In this document: positions 1 to 10,513 of the stretch, one piece after another | How the letters are laid out: the number at the start of each line of letters is the position of its first letter | How positions within the stretch are numbered: the stretch's first letter is position 1 | Source: Dehalococcoidia bacterium | GTDB taxonomy: Bacteria; Chloroflexota; Dehalococcoidia; DSTF01; JALHUB01 | Length of the DNA: 64,000 bases | Assembly: GCA_030018455.1 (NCBI GenBank) | Contig: JASEFU010000004.1 | Span: forward strand, 62,001-126,000 | Direction: 5' to 3' | Program-made: the position numbers and the translations under genes | Notes under the pieces: generated by a model | The model's database searches: none | What the model saw: the letters and a program-made list of their open reading frames with translations, nothing else | What the model was told of the DNA's origin: nothing

Positions 1-302
1 CTCTTCCCTACTATCTCCACCTCCGAACCTCTGCGGAGCACGCCGAGGATCTGGTAATCGTTGCCGGGATCGCTGCGAACGCTAACGGTGACCTTTGCCT
101 TGCCCATCAGCTTCCCCGCGACCTTCGTCTGTTTAGGGGTGGCGGTGGTCTTCGCCGGGCCGTTGGTGCCGCTGTCGTCGCCGCCGCCTGACATAACGCC
201 CATGCCGATAATGGCGGCAATTGCGATCACGACGGCAGCGAGGCCGCCCAGTATGACGGGGCTGCGCAAGACGGGGGAGCCGCCACGGCTTGGGGGCATC
301 AT
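1..302 (-). CDS. Membrane-anchored protein with SH3-like start (partial)
   Basis: The gene runs off the left edge, so only the first 100 residues are visible. It starts with a double ATG (MMPPSRGG). A hydrophobic segment lies at about residues 17-38, followed by a Gly/Asp/Thr-rich linker. The last part, KVTVSVRSDPGNDYQILGVL, reads like the opening strands of a bacterial SH3 (SH3_3) domain, in which a 'VRSxPs' motif is typical. Expected topology is an N-terminal anchor with the domain outside the cell. It lies downstream of the dNTPase gene on the same strand. A TAGAAT hexamer sits in the upstream gap, but no good -35 element accompanies it. The fold call rests on a few residues only. Confidence 0.6.
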   Translation of the reverse strand, partial: MMPPSRGGSPVLRSPVILGGLAAVVIAIAAIIGMGVMSGGGDDSGTNGPAKTTATPKQTKVAGKLMGKAKVTVSVRSDPGNDYQILGVLRRGSEVEIVGK

Positions 303-400
303 GACAGTGTCCGCGACCTGGAAGTTTGTTTTCCTGTCGCGTTATTCTAGCAGAATCGGACCGCCGATCATAGGGTTGCCAGTGGGAAAGACGCGGCGCG

Positions 401-1441
401 CTAAGGAACGAAGCCGAGGGAAGCCGCCAGCTCCTGAGCGAAGCCGTCAGTCATGCCGGCGATGTAGTCGGCGGCTCTCCGGGCCGGCGGATCGACCGGC
501 AGCGTGAAGTCGGAGACGATCTCCTCCGGGCGCCTCGTATAGTATTCGAACAGGAAGGCGACAATGCGCTTGGCGCCCTGCGTCTCCCGCCGCGACGCCT
601 CCCACAGATAGACGCGCTCGAACATGAAGTCGCGCATCTCGTCGGCGGCGGCGAGCATGGGGCCACTCATGGTGATGACAGGCGTCCCTTTTGAGAGGCC
701 GGTCGCTGCCCAAGAGCTGGCGACGATGTCGGAGACAAGGGCGTCTATGCGCTGCGAGTGACCGCGTCCGATGACCTCTTTCACCCGCTCTGGCAGGTCG
801 TCCTCGGTCAGGAGGCCGGCGCGGATGGCGTCGGCGACGTCATGGTTCAGATAGGCGACGCTGTCGGCGATGCGCACGATCTGCCCTTCCAGCGTCGCGG
901 GCAACTCGTCGCCCTCGGCGAGAATGCCCGCCCTCGACTTCGAGTGATGGAGTATGCCGTCGCGCACTTCCCAGGTGAGGTTGAGTCCGGTGCCGCCGCG
1001 TTCGAGGAGGTCGACGACGCGCAGGCTCTGCTCGTTGTGGAAGAAGCCTTCGGGCAGGAGCGCCGCCAGCGCTTCCTCGCCGCTGTGGCCGAAGGGCGTA
1101 TGCCCCAGGTCGTGCCCGAGCGCGATCGCCTCCGTCAGGTCTTCGTTCAGGTTCAGCGCGCGGGCGATTGTACGGGCAATCTGCGCTACTTCCAGAGTGT
1201 GTGTTAGCCGCGTGACGAAGTGGTCGCCGACGGGCGCGATGAACACGTGCGTCTTTTGCTTGAGGCGTCGAAACGATTTGCAGTGGATGATGCGGTCGCG
1301 GTCACGCTGGAAATCGGTGCGCAGGGGCGATGGCGTTTCCGGGCGCAGACGGCCGCGGTTGCGGGCGCTGCGGGCGGCGAAGGGCGAGAGCGACTCTTCG
1401 CGTTGCTCCAGCCTTATCCGCACCTGGTTCAAGTCGACCAT
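401..1441 (-). CDS. dgt: dGTPase-like HD-domain deoxynucleoside triphosphohydrolase
   Basis: Predicted 346-residue enzyme that splits dNTPs to deoxynucleosides and triphosphate in the cytoplasm. It carries the HD signature: HTLEVAQIARTIAR supplies the first His, HDLGHTPFGHSGEEAL supplies the His-Asp pair, and a later Asp lies in IVRIADSVAYLNHD. The length fits the short 'dGTPase-like' group. The frame is open further upstream to 1627, but that part has no family features and would run deep into the preceding gene. The ATG at 1441, giving MVDLNQVRIRLEQREE, lies 17 nt past the upstream stop and matches the usual start. No clear Shine-Dalgarno (SD) sequence is visible. Substrate range cannot be read from sequence. 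Confidence 0.9.
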   Translation of the reverse strand: MVDLNQVRIRLEQREESLSPFAARSARNRGRLRPETPSPLRTDFQRDRDRIIHCKSFRRLKQKTHVFIAPVGDHFVTRLTHTLEVAQIARTIARALNLNEDLTEAIALGHDLGHTPFGHSGEEALAALLPEGFFHNEQSLRVVDLLERGGTGLNLTWEVRDGILHHSKSRAGILAEGDELPATLEGQIVRIADSVAYLNHDVADAIRAGLLTEDDLPERVKEVIGRGHSQRIDALVSDIVASSWAATGLSKGTPVITMSGPMLAAADEMRDFMFERVYLWEASRRETQGAKRIVAFLFEYYTRRPEEIVSDFTLPVDPPARRAADYIAGMTDGFAQELAASLGFVP

Positions 1442-1458
1442 CTTGCCGAGGCTGAGGT

Positions 1459-2358
1459 TCAGCGGCCGGAGGCAGTGGTCCAGTCCGGCTCGATGTCTTC
1501 CGCGGGGTTGAAGGTGAGGCGGGCCTGGTTGGAGCCGTCGGCATCCATCAGGTAGATTTCGGGGTTGCCGTCGCGGTCGGAGACGAAGGCGATCTGCGAG
1601 CCGCCCGGCGACCACGCGGGGGCCCAATCGAAGCTCGGGGAGTTCGAGAGATTGCGCTGCTCCGACCCGTCGGCGCGCATCAGGTAGATTTCCGCATTGC
1701 CGTCGCGGTCGGAGACGAAGGCGATCTGCGAGCCGTCGGGCGACCAGGCGGGGGCGTAGTCGTTCGCCTCGTTGTTAGTAAGGTTGGTGGCGCCGGAGCC
1801 GTCCGCGTTCATCACATAGATCTCGTGGTTGCCGTCGCGGCCGGTCGCCAGCGCGATCTGCGAGCCGTCCGGCGACCAGTCGACGCCCCAGTCGGAAGCG
1901 GCGGTCTGAGACAGGTTTTGCTGGTTTGAGCCGTCTGCGTTCATGACGTATATTTGGAGATTCCCGTCGCGGTCGGATATGAAGGCGATCCTTGAGCCGT
2001 CGGGCGACCAGGCGGGGGCGTAGTCGTTCGCCGCGTTGAGGGTAAGCGCCTTCTGGCCGGTGCCGTCGGCGTTCATCACGTAGACCTCAAGCTTCCCATC
2101 GCGCGCGGAGGCGAAAGCGATCTGCGAGCCGTCGGGCGACCACGACGGCGAATAGTCGGGAGCGCGGTTGTTGCTGAGGTTGGTGTAGCCCTTGCCGTCG
2201 GGGTGCGTGAGGTAGATCTCGGGGTTGCCGTCACGGTCCGACTGGAAAGCGATCAGCGCCTGGGCGTCGCCGCTGCCCCCGCAGGCAGCCGCAGCTAGAA
2301 GACAGCCGAGGCCGGCTGCCGGCAGAATGATTGAGGCGATAAGTCGGAGTCGTGTCAT
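1459..2358 (-). CDS. TolB-like PD40 beta-propeller lipoprotein
   Basis: A 299-residue exported lipoprotein. The N-terminus is a signal peptide ending in a lipobox (LLAAAAC, Cys about residue 26). The rest is six near-identical PD40/WD40-like blades of 44 residues. Each has a SPDGSQIAF strand, SDRDGN and EIYVMNADGS. A short closing strand (DIEPDW) ends the protein. This resembles the propeller of TolB, but the N-terminal TolB domain is missing and no Pal or Tol genes are near. It is likely a cell-surface scaffold or binding protein. The blades are so alike that the gene is also a 132-bp tandem DNA repeat. It lies 17 nt upstream of dgt and may be co-transcribed with it. Confidence 0.9.
   Translation of the reverse strand: MTRLRLIASIILPAAGLGCLLAAAACGGSGDAQALIAFQSDRDGNPEIYLTHPDGKGYTNLSNNRAPDYSPSWSPDGSQIAFASARDGKLEVYVMNADGTGQKALTLNAANDYAPAWSPDGSRIAFISDRDGNLQIYVMNADGSNQQNLSQTAASDWGVDWSPDGSQIALATGRDGNHEIYVMNADGSGATNLTNNEANDYAPAWSPDGSQIAFVSDRDGNAEIYLMRADGSEQRNLSNSPSFDWAPAWSPGGSQIAFVSDRDGNPEIYLMDADGSNQARLTFNPAEDIEPDWTTASGR
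1500..2250 (-). repeat. 132-bp coding tandem repeat (PD40 blades)
   Basis: Each propeller blade is encoded by a 132-bp unit. For example, the same string encoding SPDG and its flanks recurs around 1732 and 1996, which is two units apart. About six units are present. Near-identity at the DNA level points to recent unequal crossing-over or gene conversion between blades, so blade number may vary between strains. Confidence 0.8.
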
Positions 2359-2443
2359 GCGCCAGACCAGTGCTCATATTCGCGGGCGGGAGCGTATGTG
2401 TCAAGGACGGCGGGCCCGATCGCCGGATGATTGAGTGCAAGAT

Positions 2444-2471
2444 GTGGGGGCGCATGTTCGTGCGCCCCCAC
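2444..2471 (-). terminator. Hairpin downstream of ppsA
   Basis: A perfect 11-bp GC-rich stem (2444-2454 with 2461-2471) and a 6-nt loop lie 24 nt past the ppsA stop codon. The hairpin has no uridine tract on the ppsA strand. It may be a factor-dependent terminator or an RNA 3'-end stabiliser rather than a classical intrinsic terminator. Confidence 0.5.
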
Positions 2472-2494
2472 GGCACGTTGACCTTTCGATGCGC

Positions 2495-4771
2495 CTACGG
2501 TTTCGTTCCCAGGCGCGACTCCGCGTCGGCGATGATCCTGCGCGTCTTGTCGATGACGTCGGGGTTGACCGATACGGACGTAATGCCCCACTCGACCAGC
2601 TTCTCCGTCAGCTCCGGGTAGTCCGACGGCGCCTGGCCGCAGATGGACGATGTTATACCGCGCTTCCGCGCCGTTGTCACGAGCTGCTCGAGCGACCGCA
2701 TCACTGCGGGGTTGCGCTCGTCGAACTCCTTCGCCAGCACCTCGTTGTCGCGGTCGATGCCGAGCACGAGCTGAGTGAGGTCGTTGGAGCCGATGGAGAT
2801 GCCGTCGATTCCGACGTCGATGAACTCGTTGAGAAGGATGACGTTGGAAGGCACCTCCGCCATCATCCACAGCTTGAAGTCGTCCGACTGTTTGAGCCCC
2901 TCCTGTTCCATCACCTTCTTAACGCCTGCCATCTCTTCCGGCGTGCGGACGAAGGGGATCATCACCCACAGGTTCTTGTGCTGCTTGCGCACGCGCTTGA
3001 TGGCCTCAAGCTCCAGGCGGAAGACATCGATGTCGCGGATGTAGCGGGAAGCGCCGCGATAGCCGAGCATGGGGTTCTCTTCCGGCATCTCGTACTTCTC
3101 GCCGCCCTTGAGATTAGCGTACTCATTTGTCTTGAAGTCGGTCGTGCGGTAGACGACGGGCCGCGGGTCGAAGGCGGCGGCGAACTTGGTGAGCCCCTCC
3201 GCGAGTTTAGCGGTGAACTCCTCGCCGCGCCCCTGCTCGAGGGCGTAGCGCGGGTGCTCGCCGATGTCGGCGATGATGAACTCGGCGCGGAGGAGACCGA
3301 CGCCGTCGACGTTTCGGGCGGCGACGCGGTCGGCGAGCTCGGGCTGCGCCAGGTTGACGTAGACCTTCGTCTTCGTTGCGGCGGCGGCGGCAGTGGCCCG
3401 CAGGCGCTCTCGCTCGTAGGCGGCGAGGGTCGCTTCCGCCCGGCCGTCATAGACGAGGCCGCGGGCGCCGTCGACCGTTATCGTTTGGCCGTCGCGCAGC
3501 TTTCCCGTCGCTTCGCCGGTGCCGACGACGCAGGGGATGCCCAGCTCGCGGCTGACGATGGCGGCGTGAGCGGTGCGTCCGCCGCGGTCGGTGACGATGG
3601 CGACGGCGCGCTTCATGGCCGGCACGAAGTCGGGCGTCGTCATCTCCGCCACAAGGATGTCGCCCGCCAGCACCTTGCCGATCTCCGATGGGTCAAGCGT
3701 AATCTTCACGACGCCCGCCGCGACGCCGGGGCTGGCAGGCGAGCCCTTGAGGATGACGGGGGCAGTTTCCTCGACTGCTTCCGCTTCTTCCTCCGACACC
3801 TCAACGAGGGTGGTAACGGGCCGCGTCTGGACAATGTACAGCTCGTGGTTCTCGCTTGCCCACTCGATGTCCTGGGGGAATGCATAGTGGTCCTCGATGC
3901 GCTTGCCGATCTCGGCCAGACGCACGATCTCCTCGTCGCTCAGCTTCTGGCCGTCGCGCACCGCGTCGGGAACGGGCTGCCAGGAGATGTCGGCGTAGCC
4001 CTTCCCCTTGCCCGTTTCCGTGCGGAAGAGCTGCCGGTCCTGTATCTGGATGTTCTTCTCCAGAATGGAGAGGTTGGCCTTGTCGACGATGTACATATCG
4101 GGGCTGACCTCTCCCGAGACCAGCGCCTCACCGAGGCCGGCTATGGCTTCGACGGTTATCTTCGAGCGATCGCTGGTTACGGGCTCGACAGTGAACATGA
4201 CGCCGGAGCGTTCGGCCTGGACCATCTTCTGGACGGGGACGGCGATCTTGACTTTCATGTGCTCAAAGCCGTTTTCCACGCGGTAGAAGATGGCGCGCGC
4301 CTCGAAGAGAGACGCCCAGCACTCTTTGACGGCCAGCACCACCCTGTCCTCGCCGAGCACGTTGAGGAAGGTGCTCTGCTGGCCGGCGAAGGAAGCCTCC
4401 GGCAGATCCTCCGCGGTGGCGGAGCTGCGCACGGCAACGGGCGGCGCGCCCATCTCGCGATAGTACTGTCTTACCTGCTGGGCGATGTCGTCCGGCATCG
4501 GCGTGTCGACGATCATCTGCTTGATCTTTTTCGACGCCGCCTGGAGGGCATCGCTGTCGTGAACGTCAAGCGCGGAAAGGATCTCGGTTATCCTGGGGGC
4601 AAGGCCGGACTGCTCGATGAAGCGGGAGTAGGCTTCGGCGGTCACGATGAATCCCGGCGGAACGGGAATACCGGCGCGCAGCATCTCTCCCAGGTTTGCG
4701 CCCTTCCCGCCGACGAGGGCGATATCGCCCCGGCCTACCTCTTCGAACTTGACCACGTCCCGATTGTTCAT
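2495..4771 (-). CDS. ppsA: Phosphoenolpyruvate synthase
   Basis: A 758-residue enzyme converting pyruvate and ATP to PEP, AMP and phosphate, the entry to gluconeogenesis. It has the PPDK nucleotide-binding domain (about 1-310, with VGGKGANLGEM near the N-terminus). The swivelling phosphohistidine domain follows, with GGRTAHAAIVSRELGIP and the catalytic His near residue 400. The C-terminal PEP/pyruvate TIM barrel contains IGSNDLTQL and SICGQAPSDYPE with the acid-base Cys. Length and motifs favour PEP synthase over pyruvate phosphate dikinase. The ATG at 4771 has a GGAGG about 10 nt upstream. A TATAAT-like -10 on this strand at 4857-4852 could be its promoter, but the -35 is poor. Confidence 0.95.
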   Translation of the reverse strand: MNNRDVVKFEEVGRGDIALVGGKGANLGEMLRAGIPVPPGFIVTAEAYSRFIEQSGLAPRITEILSALDVHDSDALQAASKKIKQMIVDTPMPDDIAQQVRQYYREMGAPPVAVRSSATAEDLPEASFAGQQSTFLNVLGEDRVVLAVKECWASLFEARAIFYRVENGFEHMKVKIAVPVQKMVQAERSGVMFTVEPVTSDRSKITVEAIAGLGEALVSGEVSPDMYIVDKANLSILEKNIQIQDRQLFRTETGKGKGYADISWQPVPDAVRDGQKLSDEEIVRLAEIGKRIEDHYAFPQDIEWASENHELYIVQTRPVTTLVEVSEEEAEAVEETAPVILKGSPASPGVAAGVVKITLDPSEIGKVLAGDILVAEMTTPDFVPAMKRAVAIVTDRGGRTAHAAIVSRELGIPCVVGTGEATGKLRDGQTITVDGARGLVYDGRAEATLAAYERERLRATAAAAATKTKVYVNLAQPELADRVAARNVDGVGLLRAEFIIADIGEHPRYALEQGRGEEFTAKLAEGLTKFAAAFDPRPVVYRTTDFKTNEYANLKGGEKYEMPEENPMLGYRGASRYIRDIDVFRLELEAIKRVRKQHKNLWVMIPFVRTPEEMAGVKKVMEQEGLKQSDDFKLWMMAEVPSNVILLNEFIDVGIDGISIGSNDLTQLVLGIDRDNEVLAKEFDERNPAVMRSLEQLVTTARKRGITSSICGQAPSDYPELTEKLVEWGITSVSVNPDVIDKTRRIIADAESRLGTKP

Positions 4772-4937
4772 GTGAGTTCTGCCTCCGTGAGTCTACTGGC
4801 CCCGGCCAATCACTGCCGCATCATGCACAGATGGCTTCGGCGCACACTGTCATTATATCGTGTTCAGCAGATTCTACCGTACAGCTGCCTACAAGAGAAC
4901 AGGAGACATTATCGATTCCTCTCGACGTCGCGGGTCT

Positions 4938-6779
<1,842 letters not shown>

Positions 6780-6852
6780 AGAAGAGGGCCTCCCTTCTCC
6801 TTCCGGCCGGGGACGGCGGTCGACCTTTTCGGCCGCTTCCCCGCCACCAGTT

Positions 6853-8205
6853 TCATTCTAAAGGAGAGGTCAAGCAGCGGGCCAGTTCTGTCGCATTATC
6901 AACGAAGACGACGGGAGCGTCCAGCGCGTCGCGCAGGTCATCGGGCGTGCCGCCGTCGAGAAAGCGCTCGCCCGCATGGTCGAGCGAAGCGCGCGGCAGG
7001 AAGACGGCGTCGGCGCAGGGCGCGTCGCGCAGACCGCGGATGAAATCGGAAGCGGTGAGCAGGCCGGACACGGTGACCCTCGGCCCCCAGAACTCGCTTT
7101 CGACAGGACGGACCCGCATGTCGACGCCGGTCGCGGTGGCAAGCCCGGCGGCGATCTTCTGGATTACCGGCGCGATGAGCGTGCCGCAGGCGAGGAGCGC
7201 GGAGCGGGCGTTCGGTTCCAACGGAGCGCGCCGTAGCTTGCGGCGCAGGCGGCGCCAGTCGTCGATGAGGGCGCGGGTCATGCCGATGCCGTTGTGGTAC
7301 TGAGGGAAGCCGTCGTAGCGGGAGGCGGCAGGGAAGGGGCGCCGCGCCAGCAGGTAGAGCTCGTCGGCGGCGTAGACCAGGTCCGCTCCCAGGCGCCGCC
7401 GGAATTCGCGCTGACGGCGCCGCACCTGCGCGAGGAGCGCGGCGGCGTAGGGCGGCGTGCAAGGCGCGATCACGGGCGTTTCGCCGCTCGCAACGCGCGG
7501 CTGTTGATGCCGCGTCATTCCCACGGGCACGACGCCTATCGACTGCACGTGGGGGTAGAGCGCCGACAGGTCTGATATCGTGCGCTCGAGATGCTTGCCG
7601 TCGTTGACGCCGGGGCAGACGACGACCTGAGCGTTGACCCGTATGTCGAGGGCGGCGAGGCGCCGCAACTGCCCCATCACGTTCGGAGCGCGGGGGTTGC
7701 CGAGCATGCGCTGTCGCAGCTTGGGGTCGGTGGCGTGCACGGAGACGTTCAGCGGGCTCAGCCGCTGCTCCGCCAGGCGCCGCCAGTCGCTCTCCGTCAG
7801 GTTGGTAAGGGTGACGAAGTTGCCGTGATAGAAGCTGAGACGGTAGTCGTCGTCCTTCAAGTAGAGGGACGGGCGCATGCCTTCGGGGAGACCTTTGAGA
7901 AAGCAGAAGAAGCAGTCGTTGTTGCAGGTGCGGACGGCATCGAAGACGGGTTGCGCGAATTCGATGCCCAGCTCCTCGCCGCGGTCGCGCGTCGCCGCGA
8001 TGTTGACTCGACGTCCGTCGCGGCGGAGCGTGAGGCGGAACGCGTCCTCGGCCGCGTAGAGCTGGAAGTCGATAACGTCTCGCAGGGGCCGGCCGTCGAT
8101 TTCCAGGACTACGTCGCCGGGCTGGAGTCCGGCCCGCGCCGCCAGGCCGCCGCGCACGGCGCTGATCAGGCCGCCCTTAGGCCTTCCGGCTGTCGTTTCG
8201 CTCAT
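6853..8205 (-). CDS. DUF512 protein with PDZ and Fe-S cysteine motif
   Basis: A 450-residue protein of the PDZ/radical-SAM-like/DUF512 family. A PDZ-like segment comes first (GGLAARAGLQPGDVVLEIDGRP, about 18-40). Next are three cysteines in CNNDCFFCFLKGLPEGMRPSLY (C94, C98, C101), which fit a CxxxCxxC 4Fe-4S radical-SAM site. The DUF512 region forms the C-terminal half, with LLACGTLIAPVI and RVTVSGLLTASDFI. The family is widespread in Clostridia and Chloroflexota and has no assigned reaction. Its start overlaps the end of ispH by 29 nt, so the two are probably translated together. In many genomes it neighbours the GTPase gene der, which is not seen here. Confidence 0.88.
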   Translation of the reverse strand: MSETTAGRPKGGLISAVRGGLAARAGLQPGDVVLEIDGRPLRDVIDFQLYAAEDAFRLTLRRDGRRVNIAATRDRGEELGIEFAQPVFDAVRTCNNDCFFCFLKGLPEGMRPSLYLKDDDYRLSFYHGNFVTLTNLTESDWRRLAEQRLSPLNVSVHATDPKLRQRMLGNPRAPNVMGQLRRLAALDIRVNAQVVVCPGVNDGKHLERTISDLSALYPHVQSIGVVPVGMTRHQQPRVASGETPVIAPCTPPYAAALLAQVRRRQREFRRRLGADLVYAADELYLLARRPFPAASRYDGFPQYHNGIGMTRALIDDWRRLRRKLRRAPLEPNARSALLACGTLIAPVIQKIAAGLATATGVDMRVRPVESEFWGPRVTVSGLLTASDFIRGLRDAPCADAVFLPRASLDHAGERFLDGGTPDDLRDALDAPVVFVDNATELARCLTSPLE

Positions 8206-9055
8206 CTGCCAGCTCGCGAAGGCGGGCCTCTACCGCGTCTACCGTTTCGTCCGGGGTGGAAGCGCCGGCGGTAATGCCGACGCTGCGCTTGCCCGCGAGC
8301 CACCGCGGGTCCACCTCCGACGCCCACTCGATGTGGTGCGTCTCCACGCCTTCCTCCCGCGACACGTCGGCCAGGTGACGGGTGTTCGCGCTCTCCCTTC
8401 CGCCGACGACGATCATAAGGTCGACCCGCCGGGCCAGCTCTCGCGCCGCCGCCTGCTGGTTCGTGGTCGCGTGACAGAGGGTGTTGATGACGCGCAGCTC
8501 GCGGATGTGGCTGAGGCGGTTACTCATCAGGTGGCCGACGAACGAGGCGAAGCGCTCCTTAGTCTCCGTGGTCTGCGAGAGGACGGCGACGCGGGCGGGG
8601 AGACGTTCGATGACGGCGTCGAGCGCTTCTGTGTTGGGCAGGGCCATTCCCTTGCCGCCCGCCCAGCCGGCGACGGCGCGCACTTCGCGGTGGTCGGGGT
8701 CGCCGAAGATGAGCACGGTGAAGCCGTCGCGCGACAGGCGCTTCGCCCACTGCTGCGACCGGGCGACGATGGGGCACGTTGTGTCGACCACCTGCACGCC
8801 GAGCCGTCGGATCTCTTCCAGCACCTGCGGCGCCACGCCATGCGAGGTGATGGCTATGGGACGGCTGTCGGCCTCTGCCGGCGCGCCGATTACTTCGACG
8901 CCCAGGCGGGCCAGGCGCTCCACTACCTGCTGATTGTGCACTACCGAGCCGAGGCTGGTCATGCGGCCGAGGCGCGCCGCCGCCTGCTCCATCGTCTCGA
9001 CGGCGCGGCGCACGCCGAAACAGAAACCCATGTCAGCGGCGCGAATTATCTCCAT
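8177..9055 (-). CDS. ispH: 4-hydroxy-3-methylbut-2-enyl diphosphate reductase
   Basis: A 292-residue Fe-S enzyme for the last step of the MEP pathway, making IPP and DMAPP from HMBPP. The three cluster cysteines are present: C12 in GFCFGVRRA, C94 in DTTCPIV and C194 in NTLCHATTNQQ. Substrate-binding His residues lie in SVVHNQQ (H40), TSHGV (H72) and DPDHREV (H122, with E124 close by). The frame opens at 9103, but the ATG at 9055 (MEIIRAADMGFC) is the family start and lies 7 nt after the plsC stop, whereas 9103 would overlap plsC. It is part of a tight cmk-plsC-ispH-DUF512 unit. Confidence 0.95.
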   Translation of the reverse strand: MEIIRAADMGFCFGVRRAVETMEQAAARLGRMTSLGSVVHNQQVVERLARLGVEVIGAPAEADSRPIAITSHGVAPQVLEEIRRLGVQVVDTTCPIVARSQQWAKRLSRDGFTVLIFGDPDHREVRAVAGWAGGKGMALPNTEALDAVIERLPARVAVLSQTTETKERFASFVGHLMSNRLSHIRELRVINTLCHATTNQQAAARELARRVDLMIVVGGRESANTRHLADVSREEGVETHHIEWASEVDPRWLAGKRSVGITAGASTPDETVDAVEARLRELADERNDSRKA

Positions 9056-9062
9056 CGGGGGT

Positions 9063-9764
9063 TCACCCCACCTCTTCGGTCCGCGTCTGTTGCGGCGGGA
9101 CATCGGCTTCGTCCGCGTACGGCCCCAGGTAGGCCGGCGGCAGCAGAGCGGCTATGCGGCGCATGATCTGGTCGGTGCAGCGGTTGACCTCGTCGGACGA
9201 GATTCGCGTCACGTTCGGCAGGAAGAAGGGGTCGCCGAAAGCGAGGAATACCTTCGGACGCCGCAGGCGCAGAAGTGAGAAGATCACGCCGGGGAAGCGG
9301 ATGTTCTCCGTGCCGCTGATGCCGACGGGGACGATGGGAGCGCCGCTGCGGAGGGCGATGAGCGCCGTGCCCGGGTGCCCCGTTTGCAGCTGTCGCTGTC
9401 GCGAGCGCGTGCCTTCAGGGAACATGACAAGGGCCTTCCCGTCGTGCAGCACCTCTGTAGCTTTGCGGAGGGCGCCGAGGTCGGCTTCGAAGCGCCGGAC
9501 GGGGAGGGCGCCGCTCAGACGGATGAGGAGCCCGAGGATCGGCCAGCCCATCGCTTCCTGCTTTGCCATGAAGACGACACGGCGACCGACGCTCGTTCCC
9601 AGCACAGGAGGGTCGGCGTTGCTCAGGTGGTTGGAGGCGATGATGACGGGCCCGTGGCGCGGGACCTTGTCGATGCCCGTGACGTGGAGGTCGACGAGGA
9701 GCAGCACCACCGCCTTCACCACTAGGCGGCCCGGCCAGTAGAGGATGGGCACCAGCCATCTCAT
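9063..9764 (-). CDS. plsC: 1-acyl-sn-glycerol-3-phosphate acyltransferase
   Basis: A 233-residue membrane-associated acyltransferase that adds the second acyl chain to lysophosphatidic acid. The catalytic NHxxxxD motif is NHLSNADPPVL (about 45-55) and the substrate-binding motif is FPEGTRS (about 115-121). A hydrophobic N-terminus (YWPGRLVVKAVVLLLVDL) should anchor it. Its ATG overlaps the cmk stop (ATGA), implying translational coupling. This gene order (cmk, plsC, ispH) recurs in many Gram-positive and Chloroflexota genomes. Confidence 0.92.
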   Translation of the reverse strand: MRWLVPILYWPGRLVVKAVVLLLVDLHVTGIDKVPRHGPVIIASNHLSNADPPVLGTSVGRRVVFMAKQEAMGWPILGLLIRLSGALPVRRFEADLGALRKATEVLHDGKALVMFPEGTRSRQRQLQTGHPGTALIALRSGAPIVPVGISGTENIRFPGVIFSLLRLRRPKVFLAFGDPFFLPNVTRISSDEVNRCTDQIMRRIAALLPPAYLGPYADEADVPPQQTRTEEVG

Positions 9765-10459
9765 GGCAGTAGCGAAATCACGCGCTCGACCACCTGCTCG
9801 AGCGTGAGCCCGTCGGAATCGATAATGACGGCGTCGCGGGCCGGCCGCAGGGGCGACGCCTCGCGGTTGCTGTCGATGGCGTCGCGACGGGTGAGATCGG
9901 CCAGAACGGTTTCGAAGGATGTCTCTTCGCCCCGGAGCGCCATCTGCTCCTGCCGTCTCCGCGCCCGTTCTTCGCGGGACGCGTTCAGATAGACCTTCAG
10001 TCCGGCGTCCGGCAGGACGACCGTGCCGATGTCGCGTCCAGCCATAACCACGCCGCCGCCGGCCGCAGCCGCGCGCTGGATATCGACCATCGCCCTGCGC
10101 ACCGCCGGCACTCTGGAGACCTGCGATACCGCGCTTTCGACCCGAGCGGAAGTCAGATGGGGCGTGGCGTCTTCTCCGTCCACAAGGATGCGCGCGTGCT
10201 CGTTGACGCCTGTGACAGTCAGGCGCACGCTGGATGCCGCTTGCTGAAGCCGTTCTGCGTCGTCGGGGTTGATGCCGCGTTCGAGTATGAACCAGGTGAA
10301 GGCGCGGTACATGGAGCCGGTATCGAGGAAGCGGTAGCCGAGGCGGCGCGCCACTTCCGCTCCCACGGCGGTCTTGCCGGCGGCCACCGGCCCATCGATG
10401 GCGATTGTCGGTGGGCGTGGGCGAAGGGCCGCCCCTTTTTGGTTCTGCTTCGTCTCCAT
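9761..10459 (-). CDS. cmk: Cytidylate kinase
   Basis: A 232-residue nucleotide kinase phosphorylating CMP/dCMP. The P-loop IDGPVAAGKTAVGAEVA is at about 21-37 and LDTGSMYRAFTWF, a hallmark of Cmk, follows. VVMAGRDIGTVVLPDAGLKVYLNAS and the lid segment with ERARRRQEQ are also present. The first 17 residues precede the conserved core and are variable. It is the first gene of the cmk-plsC-ispH-DUF512 unit and is coupled to plsC by a 4-nt overlap. Confidence 0.95.
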   Translation of the reverse strand: METKQNQKGAALRPRPPTIAIDGPVAAGKTAVGAEVARRLGYRFLDTGSMYRAFTWFILERGINPDDAERLQQAASSVRLTVTGVNEHARILVDGEDATPHLTSARVESAVSQVSRVPAVRRAMVDIQRAAAAGGGVVMAGRDIGTVVLPDAGLKVYLNASREERARRRQEQMALRGEETSFETVLADLTRRDAIDSNREASPLRPARDAVIIDSDGLTLEQVVERVISLLP

Positions 10460-10513
10460 GACTAATTCATTATTGCAGCGCGGATGCAGAGGGGCAAGGA
10501 ACAGATGGGACGA

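Noticed and set aside
6780-6852. glmS ribozyme
   Set aside because: The gap before glmS is only 73 nt and lacks a recognisable ribozyme core.
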